From positions 1 to 6,791 of the forward strand of contig CALAFU010000191.1 in assembly GCA_937891325.1 (NCBI GenBank): a DNA stretch of 6,791 nt. Reading direction: 5' to 3'. The DNA comes from an uncultured Candidatus Melainabacteria bacterium. Its GTDB lineage: Bacteria; Cyanobacteriota; Vampirovibrionia; Gastranaerophilales; Gastranaerophilaceae. Below, piece after piece: positions 1-5,283 of the stretch. The translations under genes and the position numbers were made by a program. The notes beneath the pieces are model-generated. The model was not told the DNA's origin, did not search any database, and saw only the letters and a program-made list of their open reading frames with translations. Positions within the stretch are counted from its first letter, which is position 1. The number at the start of each line of letters is the position of its first letter.

Positions 1-254
1 GCTACAAGAGAGGTCATTGAATAGCCGTGAGCTTGCATAACTGATGCTGCGATAATTAACATCACAACTGTTTTTGCAATCTTGCTTAAGATTGGACAAA
101 AACTCAATAATCTAGCACTATTTTCGTGTCTTTTTCTAATGTTTTCACGAACTTTTCTATCAAAAAAGTCTATAATTTTAATAGATGCAATGATGACAAA
201 AATTATAACTATGATTTCAATGAAAGTGTTGATGTTAGATTTTAAAAATTCCAT
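1..254 (-). CDS. MscS-family mechanosensitive ion channel, N-terminal fragment (runs off left edge)
   Basis: Reading the minus strand from the ATG at 254-252 gives 84 complete codons with no stop before the window edge, so only the N-terminus is present. It starts MEFLKSNINTFIEIIVIIF. A hydrophobic segment at about residues 11-30 is followed by a basic loop (DRKVRENIRKRH), then a second membrane segment at about 60-78 that runs into HGYSMTSLVA. This order, ending in a G-x-x-x-TSL-A motif just before the edge, is typical of MscS channels, where the pore helix (GxGxGGxALGxA) follows directly. That helix and the cytoplasmic vestibule lie outside the window. MscS channels open under membrane tension to release solutes on osmotic downshock. 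The start is supported by AAAGGA at 267-262, seven bases upstream. The gene diverges from the tRNA. The family call is fairly secure; the subfamily cannot be given. Confidence 0.72.
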   Translation of the reverse strand, partial: MEFLKSNINTFIEIIVIIFVIIASIKIIDFFDRKVRENIRKRHENSARLLSFCPILSKIAKTVVMLIIAASVMQAHGYSMTSLV

Positions 255-298
255 AAATTTTTCCTTTAGGTTTATTTTATCATAAAGTAAACTTTATA

Positions 299-327
299 TT
301 GATTTTTTTAGGTATTTATTATAAAAT
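299..327 (+). promoter_or_regulatory. Candidate sigma70-type promoter for tRNA-Gly
   Basis: TTGATT (299-304) and TAAAAT (322-327) are separated by 17 bases. Transcription would begin around 334, giving a leader of about 18 bases before the mature tRNA 5' end at 352. The region is very AT-rich, so a chance match is possible. Confidence 0.4.
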
Positions 328-351
328 GAGTTTACAAATTAATAGACTCTT

Positions 352-427
352 GCGGAAGTAACTCAATGGCTAGAGTCCCTGCCTTCCAAGCAGGTTGTTG
401 CGAGTTCGAGTCTCGTCTTCCGCTCCA
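352..427 (+). tRNA. tRNA-Gly, anticodon TCC, CCA encoded
   Basis: A complete cloverleaf can be folded by hand. The acceptor stem is GCGGAAG (352-358) with CTTCCGC (417-423). The D arm is ACTC/GAGT. The anticodon stem CCTGC/GCAGG encloses the seven-base loop CTTCCAA, giving anticodon TCC, which reads GGA and other GGN glycine codons by wobble. The T arm is GCGAG-TTCGAGT-CTCGT with one G-T pair. The discriminator base is T424 and CCA is encoded at 425-427. The gene appears to be a single-gene unit with its own terminator directly downstream. Confidence 0.96.
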
Positions 428-430
428 TTT

Positions 431-461
431 ATAACAAGGCTTTTAGGTCTTGTTATTTTTT
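431..461 (+). terminator. Intrinsic terminator of tRNA-Gly
   Basis: ATAACAAG (431-438) pairs with CTTGTTAT (449-456) around a ten-base loop, followed directly by a run of T to 461. It begins four bases after the CCA end of the tRNA. Confidence 0.8.
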
Positions 462-532
462 GTATTTAATTTATTTTATTTATTAAACTTTTATTGATCT
501 TTTGGTCTACTCTAAGTTAAATCCATTGATTG

Positions 533-583
533 ATGTCATGACATGCAAAAACAGATAAACTAATAATGTCAGAAGAAAGACAT
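533..583. promoter_or_regulatory. Palindrome and paired ATGTC/GACAT inverted repeats upstream of the envelope protein gene
   Basis: ATGTCATGACAT (533-544) is a perfect 12-base palindrome. A second ATGTC (566-570) and GACAT (579-583) form another inverted pair eight bases apart. The outer TGATGTC (531-537) is also the reverse complement of GACATCA (579-585). A possible promoter overlaps this: ATGACA (538-543) and AATAAT (562-567), 18 bases apart, would place the transcription start near 574. The arrangement suits an operator or an mRNA-leader structure, but neither is proven. Related GACATG-containing sites precede the genes at 1991 and 3254. Confidence 0.35.
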
Positions 584-602
584 CAGAGTGTTAATGAATA
601 AC

Positions 603-611
603 AAGGGGTGG
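603..611 (+). promoter_or_regulatory. Strong ribosome binding site deciding a GTG start
   Basis: AAGGGGTGG lies just upstream of GTG at 616-618; the AAGGGG core ends seven bases before it. There is no in-frame ATG nearby that would give a complete signal peptide, so the purine-rich site and the signal peptide together support GTG as the start. Confidence 0.75.
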
Positions 612-615
612 AATT

Positions 616-1806
616 GTGAAACGTTTAATCACTACATTAATGATATTAGTTGTAACTGCAATGAGTGCAAATGCAGCCAATGAAGCAAAAATAAATGTGT
701 TGAATTCAATTGAGATTGATTCGTTGAAGGATACATATAATATTACTTTAGATACAAAATCTGAAGTAAATATGAAACGTACAATTCAATCTTCAAATAA
801 TATGATTTTAACTTTGAAGAATATCAAACCTTCAAAATCATTAAATACAATTTATAAAAACGCGGCAGAAGTTGATAGCGTAATGGTTGAACCTGTTGGC
901 GATAATGCTTTGAATATCATTATCCAAGCTAACAATATTGCTAATTCTGCTGTAACTTTCAATACAGAAGAATCAACATTAGAAGCATCTAATAACAAAG
1001 CTGTTTTAGGTGGTTCAACAAAGAAAGCAAATAAAAAACATTCAAATAAAGATAAAATTGTTTTATCTGCACCTGTAGATGCTTATGCACCTGTTTATGA
1101 AGAAGAATTTGACGAAGAAGATATGGATTCAGAAGGTCCAATGTCTGGTTTAATCGCAATGATTAAAAACTTCTTAGGACAAGGTAATATTTCAAACATT
1201 GTATCAACAGGCTTAATCGGTATAATTTTATTTTGCGGTATTAAATTATTCAAGAAAGAAGAACCTGAAACAGCAATTGGTTTGGCTCAAAGCTTGAAAG
1301 ATAGAGAATTGAGCTTGTACAAAGATATGTCAATGCGCGGTGGTGTTGTAGGACCTATGTCTTTAGAAAGACCACAAGAAGCAATGAACATTCAAAGACC
1401 GCAACTTCAAAAACAACCAATTGCTCCTCAGGTTGCAAAACCGTCAGTAAGTTCAAACGCTGGTTATGGCATGCGTGCATACCAAGCAAGTACAAAGAGC
1501 CCATATATGTCATCTGATATTATGATGAAAAGACCTGTTACATCAGCTCAAGTTGCTGGTTCTCAACAAGCACAAGCACCTCAACCAAGAATTATGTCAA
1601 CAGTTGGTTCAAGAATTAATCAAAATAAGATGAACTTGGGTATCAACAGACCTGTACAAAATATGTCAGCTCCTGTAGCTAAGGCTTCAAATATTGATAG
1701 TATGAAATTCTTAGAATCTATGACTCAAATTTATGAAAAAAATGGTCGTTCAGACTTGGCTCAAGGCTTAAAAGCAGGTATGTTAAAAGCAAAAGCTAAC
1801 GCATAA
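616..1806 (+). CDS. Exported single-pass envelope protein with AMIN-like domain and Pro/Gln/Met-rich cytoplasmic tail
   Basis: This is a 396-residue protein starting at GTG behind AAGGGGTGG. Residues 1-20 are a typical signal peptide: basic MKRL, a hydrophobic core and an A-x-A site (SANA|AN). Residues about 24-118 have alternating short beta strands resembling an AMIN domain (YNITLDT, NMILTLKNI, VDSVMVEPVGDNALNIII). In other proteins AMIN modules bind peptidoglycan or place secretins and amidases; here it is a shape match, not a confirmed hit. A Lys/Asn linker (134-147) and an acidic patch (161-173, EEEFDEEDMDSE) precede one membrane helix (about 192-211), followed by basic KLFKK. The remaining 185 residues should be cytoplasmic and rich in Pro, Gln and Met, with four Arg-Pro motifs at 252, 261, 306 and 345, ending in a helix (360-394). 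The family is unknown to me. The gene is transcribed alone. Confidence 0.72.
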   Translation: MKRLITTLMILVVTAMSANAANEAKINVLNSIEIDSLKDTYNITLDTKSEVNMKRTIQSSNNMILTLKNIKPSKSLNTIYKNAAEVDSVMVEPVGDNALNIIIQANNIANSAVTFNTEESTLEASNNKAVLGGSTKKANKKHSNKDKIVLSAPVDAYAPVYEEEFDEEDMDSEGPMSGLIAMIKNFLGQGNISNIVSTGLIGIILFCGIKLFKKEEPETAIGLAQSLKDRELSLYKDMSMRGGVVGPMSLERPQEAMNIQRPQLQKQPIAPQVAKPSVSSNAGYGMRAYQASTKSPYMSSDIMMKRPVTSAQVAGSQQAQAPQPRIMSTVGSRINQNKMNLGINRPVQNMSAPVAKASNIDSMKFLESMTQIYEKNGRSDLAQGLKAGMLKAKANA

Positions 1807-1847
1807 TTTCAAAAACTTTTTAATAAACACATGACAACATTAACACT

Positions 1848-1875
1848 AGGGACAGATGAATGTCCCTTTTTATTT
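1848..1875 (+). terminator. Intrinsic terminator after the envelope protein gene
   Basis: AGGGACA (1848-1854) pairs with TGTCCCT (1861-1867) around the six-base loop GATGAA, followed by TTTTTATTT. It lies about 40 bases after the stop codon and separates this gene from the coiled-coil gene at 1991. Confidence 0.88.
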
Positions 1876-1929
1876 GCTTAGAAATCTTTGTAACAAAAAC
1901 TTAACAAAAGCCTCAAAAGCCCTAAAGTT

Positions 1930-1956
1930 CATGTCTTGAAGTGCCGACATGATAAT
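1930..1956 (+). promoter_or_regulatory. Inverted repeat CATGTC-N10-GACATG with candidate promoter, upstream of first coiled-coil gene
   Basis: CATGTC (1930-1935) and GACATG (1946-1951) are exact reverse complements ten bases apart, about one helical turn. The right arm runs into GATAAT (1951-1956), a five-of-six match to a -10 box, but its -35 candidate (TTCATG, 1928-1933) is poor. CCGACATG (1944-1951) recurs exactly at 3199-3206 in front of the neighbouring paralogue. A promoter overlapped by an operator is a reasonable reading. Confidence 0.35.
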
Positions 1957-1977
1957 TGAAGGTATCGTGTATAGAAA

Positions 1978-1982
1978 AAGGA
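1978..1982 (+). promoter_or_regulatory. Ribosome binding site deciding the start at 1991
   Basis: AAGGA, part of AAAAAGGA, ends eight bases before ATG 1991. The earlier in-frame ATG at 1949 has no purine-rich site upstream and lies inside the GACATG arm of the inverted repeat. The start at 1991 is therefore preferred. Confidence 0.75.
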
Positions 1983-1990
1983 CGTGTGTT

Positions 1991-3121
1991 ATGTCAAATC
2001 CATTCGATAAAATTAAAGCAAGATTAGATAACAATACATCAACAGGTTCAACCTCTGGTGTAGGTTCTAATGCAGGATTTAATGCAAGACTATCAAAAGT
2101 TACTCAACAATATAAAGAGCAAACTTCTATTTTTACATCAGTTTATGGTGATGTAAAAGCGAGTGCTGAAGCAGAAGTTAAGGCAGTTAATGATAGATTG
2201 AAGAAACAACAACGTACACAAGCTATTATTGGTGCTATTTCAGCTGCGGCAACATTAGCTCCGCAAGCGATGAGTTTGATTTCTTCAATCAAAGCATGTA
2301 AATCAGCAAGTTCAGATACTAAAATAACTCCACAACAAAAACAAACTCAAATTCAAGAATATACTCAAAAAATTGCAGATGCAGAAAAACAAGTTAGTAC
2401 TTATAAAACAGATATTCAAAAATTAGAAGGTGAAATTGCCAATGCAAAAACAACAAAAGAAGAACAAGGCAAGGTTTCTATTGCTAAACAAAAAGAAATT
2501 GATGATGCTAAAGATGCAAAAGATAAATTAACAGCATCAATGAATGACGAAACTGACGAAAAGTTAGCATCTTTAAATAAAGATATAGAAACTCAAAAAG
2601 CAAATAAAAAGCAAGGAGAAACTGACTTAACAAAAGCTCAAGCAATGCCAGATATGGTTCAACAAAAGAAAGTTGTAAACGGTCAAGTTCAAATAGTTCA
2701 AGTTAAAAATACTGCAAAAGAAAAAGCCGTTACTGAAGCAAGAAAGAAAATTGCTCTAGCAGAAGCAGCAATTAAACGACTAGAACAACAAAAAACAGCT
2801 AGAAAAGCAGAAATTCAAAAAGATATTGACGCAAAAGAAGCTGAAAGAAAGGCTGCTGTTGATGCAAAACGACAAGCCGATGAGGCAGTTGCTCAAGCCG
2901 ACAAAGACATTGCAGACAAAGATAAAGATATGAAAGATAAGGTTGCTGCAAAGACTAAACTTGAAAATGAAGTTACACAATTAAAAACAGCTTTGGAAGA
3001 ATTGAAGAAGTCAGCAGGAACTACTCAAACTTCCACAACACGAACTCAAACAGCACAAGTAACTCAACAAAGACAACAAACTGCTCAAGCAGAAGATCCA
3101 ACTAAAAAGAAACAATCGTAA
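1991..3121 (+). CDS. Uncharacterised coiled-coil protein with one hydrophobic segment (paralogue 1)
   Basis: From ATG 1991 the protein has 376 residues. I do not recognise the family. Residues 1-75 are polar, Ser/Thr/Gly-rich and then helical (VYGDVKASAEAEVKAVNDRL). Residues 78-100 are the only hydrophobic stretch, containing AAATLAPQAM with Pro91 near the middle; it is too far in to be a signal peptide. Residues about 114-217 and 243-341 are long Lys/Glu/Ala/Gln-rich helices with heptad-like spacing. Between them lies MPDMVQQKKVVNGQVQIVQV (219-238), which looks like a beta-hairpin with a tight turn at NGQ. Equal arms on either side suggest an antiparallel coiled-coil hairpin with a beta tip. 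The tail (345-376) is rich in Thr, Gln and Lys. There is no Trp and one Cys (103). The gene is a single transcription unit. Its layout and upstream DNA match the next gene. Membrane insertion or export without a signal peptide is possible but unproven. Confidence 0.8.
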   Translation: MSNPFDKIKARLDNNTSTGSTSGVGSNAGFNARLSKVTQQYKEQTSIFTSVYGDVKASAEAEVKAVNDRLKKQQRTQAIIGAISAAATLAPQAMSLISSIKACKSASSDTKITPQQKQTQIQEYTQKIADAEKQVSTYKTDIQKLEGEIANAKTTKEEQGKVSIAKQKEIDDAKDAKDKLTASMNDETDEKLASLNKDIETQKANKKQGETDLTKAQAMPDMVQQKKVVNGQVQIVQVKNTAKEKAVTEARKKIALAEAAIKRLEQQKTARKAEIQKDIDAKEAERKAAVDAKRQADEAVAQADKDIADKDKDMKDKVAAKTKLENEVTQLKTALEELKKSAGTTQTSTTRTQTAQVTQQRQQTAQAEDPTKKKQS

Positions 3122-3134
3122 AGAGATAACAATT

Positions 3135-3176
3135 AAAGGGCGAATGTTAACAAACGTTAACATTCGCCCTTTTTTA
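3135..3176 (+). terminator. Very strong intrinsic terminator between the two coiled-coil genes
   Basis: GGGCGAATGTTAAC (3138-3151) pairs perfectly with GTTAACATTCGCCC (3156-3169) around the loop AAAC. AAA/TTT pairs extend the stem and a T run follows to 3175. With 14 perfect pairs it should block read-through, so the second coiled-coil gene needs its own promoter. Confidence 0.96.
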
Positions 3177-3198
3177 TTAAAGTTTCAATCATGATATA

Positions 3199-3233
3199 CC
3201 GACATGCATGTTGTATGGTATTATGTGTATAAC
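3199..3233 (+). promoter_or_regulatory. Palindrome and candidate extended -10 promoter of second coiled-coil gene
   Basis: CCGACATG (3199-3206) is the same octamer found upstream of the paralogue at 1991. It overlaps the perfect palindrome ACATGCATGT (3202-3211). TGGTATTAT (3216-3224) fits an extended -10 element (TGN plus TATTAT), and GTGTATAAC follows. No good -35 box is visible at the usual distance, which suits an extended -10 promoter or one needing an activator. The order CCGACATG, GGTAT, GTGTATA, AAAAAGGA is shared with the upstream region of 1991. Confidence 0.35.
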
Positions 3234-3253
3234 TAAAAAAGGAGAATACGCTT

Positions 3254-5212
3254 ATGGGTTCAGGAATGGCAGGTAGATTAAATAATAAGCTAAACGAAGC
3301 TACAACTTCGTATAATAATTTAAAAACAAGTACAGGTATGTCTTATAAAAATTCATCAATAACAGGATTGTATGAATCAGCACAAGCTCAAGTTCAAGCG
3401 ACTACAGATAGTGTTGACAGACTTGCTGGTGATAGCAGTACCTCAACTAAAGGTTCAAAATTAGCAATGGCTTTGTCTATTGCTGCAGCTACGTTGCCTT
3501 TAGCAACAACAGTTTTTGCTATGATAAAGTCTTCTAGTTCATCAAAAGCTGCTGCTGGTACAGCAAGCTCAGGAGATCCCGTAAAAGACATAGATAATGC
3601 AATCGCAGCACATAAACAAGCTCCAACTAAGACAACAATGTCAAATTTAACAAGTGCTATTGCATCAGCTAATGCAAAAATTACTTCATTAACACAAGAA
3701 CAAGCTACGTATAGTGGTATGATTGACAAATTAAATAATCAAAATGATACGTCTTATGAAGCAGAAGCTAATAAACAAAAACAAATAATTAAAGACAATA
3801 CTGTAAAAATTAAAGATAGCGAAGAAGCTATTAAGGCTTACTCAAATGTTGAAGATGCATTGAAAGGTAACTATGAAGCATTAAATGTAAAACAACAAAC
3901 AGTATCTGAAAATGTAGCAAAAGGTCAAGAGGCTAAAGATGCAGCTGATAAGACAGCTACAGATGCAAAAAAAGCTCAAGAAGATGCAGCAAGTGGAGTT
4001 TTACAGTTTGAAGAAAAAAATGCAGGTGATGTAAAAACTTACAATGAATGTCTTGGAAAACAAGATTCATTAAAACAAGCTACAGATAGTGCTCAGAAAG
4101 CATTAGATACAAATACTAATACAATAAAAGGCTATGAAACTCAAATTGCAGGATTTGAAAGTACAATCAAATCTCATGAAAATGCAACAAAAGCTGCTAA
4201 AAAGAATGGTACAGCCGCTCCTGATGCTTCAATCTTGTCAAATGCTAAAAGTGAAAAGGCAAAAGTTGAAGCAAAAATGAAAGAAGAAAAAGCTAAAACT
4301 TCTGATTTGAAAGATAAATTATCAAAAGCTAAAAAAGATGAAGAAGATAATAATAAACAAATTTCAAAGTTAGAGCAAACAATTACTTGTAATGGACAAA
4401 CTTTAACAAAATTAAAATCAAGAGCAGAAGCTGCTCAAGCTACAAAAGTTGAAGCAGAAGCAAAAGTAGAAACCGCAGCAACTGAATTAAAAACATACTT
4501 AGTAGCTAAAGATGAAACAGCGCAAGCCGTTGCTGATAACGAGGAACAAACTCAAGAAGTTAAAGATAAAAAGGAACTAACAAATCAACAAGTTATTGCT
4601 TGGGCTACGGAACAAGATAACGCAGAAGCTAAATCTGTTGAATTAGAGCAAGGTTTTGCAAAAGCAAAGGCAAAGACTCAAGAGGCTAAAACAGCTTTAC
4701 AAAAGAAGATTGATGATAATAAAACTGAAATTGGAAATCTTCAAGCTGCAATAAAAAGAGGTAACAGTGCATTAAACATTGATGTTTTGAATCCTGTTAT
4801 GTCAATGTCAGAATTAGAACAATCAACACCAAAGACTGTTGATATCAAAATAAATGGTAAAACAGAACATTGTGAAGAAGTAACAAAAGGTCAATACAAA
4901 GTAATAGGTTCAAAAGACGGTAAAGTATATGACAAAAACGGTAATTTGATATCAGAAGAAAAGAAAGATGATAAAAAGCCAGCAACACAAACTCCAACAT
5001 CAATAGCAACAACTGCTTCACCAGCTCCAGCTACAAAATCAGATGCACCTCAAGATGTAAAGCATGGTAGTGTAGAATCTGGAATGTACAGAAACGGTGA
5101 TACATATACCTTCAATAATGAAAAGTTTACTTTCAAAGATGGCGAATGGGTATCTGAAGACGGTACTAAAAAATACAAAAACTTTGAAGAAATACAAAAC
5201 GCTTCTAAATAA
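3254..5212 (+). CDS. Uncharacterised long coiled-coil protein with one hydrophobic segment and beta-rich C-terminal module (paralogue 2)
   Basis: This 652-residue protein starts at ATG 3254 behind AAGGAG (3239-3244, nine-base gap). The family is unknown to me. Residues 1-68 are polar and include LYESAQAQVQATTDSVDRL, which aligns with the matching helix of the gene at 1991. Residues 69-92 are hydrophobic (ALSIAAATLPLATTVFAMI); AAATL and a nearby proline (Pro82) are shared with the paralogue. Residues about 130-315 and 326-503 are two Lys/Glu/Ala-rich helical arms of similar length, broken at KNGTAAPDA (317-325), again suggesting an antiparallel hairpin. After it come a beta-like segment (529-567, KVYDKNGNLIS), a Pro/Thr/Ala linker (575-600) and a C-terminal module (606-647) with spaced Tyr/Phe/Trp and Gly (YRNGDTYTF, FKDGEWVSEDG). 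No signal peptide is visible, and there are three Cys (266, 379, 540). Transcribed alone. A secreted, membrane-inserting or structural role is possible. Confidence 0.8.
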   Translation: MGSGMAGRLNNKLNEATTSYNNLKTSTGMSYKNSSITGLYESAQAQVQATTDSVDRLAGDSSTSTKGSKLAMALSIAAATLPLATTVFAMIKSSSSSKAAAGTASSGDPVKDIDNAIAAHKQAPTKTTMSNLTSAIASANAKITSLTQEQATYSGMIDKLNNQNDTSYEAEANKQKQIIKDNTVKIKDSEEAIKAYSNVEDALKGNYEALNVKQQTVSENVAKGQEAKDAADKTATDAKKAQEDAASGVLQFEEKNAGDVKTYNECLGKQDSLKQATDSAQKALDTNTNTIKGYETQIAGFESTIKSHENATKAAKKNGTAAPDASILSNAKSEKAKVEAKMKEEKAKTSDLKDKLSKAKKDEEDNNKQISKLEQTITCNGQTLTKLKSRAEAAQATKVEAEAKVETAATELKTYLVAKDETAQAVADNEEQTQEVKDKKELTNQQVIAWATEQDNAEAKSVELEQGFAKAKAKTQEAKTALQKKIDDNKTEIGNLQAAIKRGNSALNIDVLNPVMSMSELEQSTPKTVDIKINGKTEHCEEVTKGQYKVIGSKDGKVYDKNGNLISEEKKDDKKPATQTPTSIATTASPAPATKSDAPQDVKHGSVESGMYRNGDTYTFNNEKFTFKDGEWVSEDGTKKYKNFEEIQNASK

Positions 5213-5228
5213 TTCGAAGAAACAAATA

Positions 5229-5267
5229 AAAAAGACCCGAGGTTTTCAACCTCGGGTCTTTTTTTAT
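5229..5267. terminator. Bidirectional intrinsic terminator between convergent genes
   Basis: AGACCCGAGGTT (5233-5244) pairs with AACCTCGGGTCT (5248-5259) around the loop TTC. A T run follows on the plus strand and an A run precedes the stem, which becomes a U tract on the minus strand. It can end the coiled-coil gene (stop at 5212) and the convergent prepilin gene (stop at 5284). Confidence 0.93.
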
Positions 5268-5283
5268 TTAACTAAGCGAATTA

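Noticed and set aside
82..285. Plus-strand open frame of 67 codons
   Set aside because: It lies opposite the MscS-type gene, has no recognisable product or ribosome binding site, and crosses the start region of that gene.
1949..1990. In-frame ATG at 1949 extending the first coiled-coil protein by 14 residues (MIIEGIVYRKRTCV)
   Set aside because: It has no ribosome binding site and lies inside the GACATG inverted repeat, whereas ATG 1991 has AAAAAGGA at the right distance.
2780..2980. Minus-strand open frame of 66 codons, Phe/Cys/Ser-rich
   Set aside because: Its composition is what the antisense of Lys/Glu/Ala-rich coiled-coil codons produces; it has no start signals.
3394..3729. Minus-strand open frame of 111 codons, Ala/Val-rich
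   Set aside because: It is an antisense shadow of the paralogue 2 N-terminal region; the hydrophobic look comes from complementing Ser/Ala/Thr codons.
1991..5212. Assigning the coiled-coil pair as type III translocators, pore-forming toxins or phage tail proteins
   Set aside because: Only the general layout agrees. No family motif, chaperone gene or secretion gene is visible, and coiled-coil composition gives misleading similarities.
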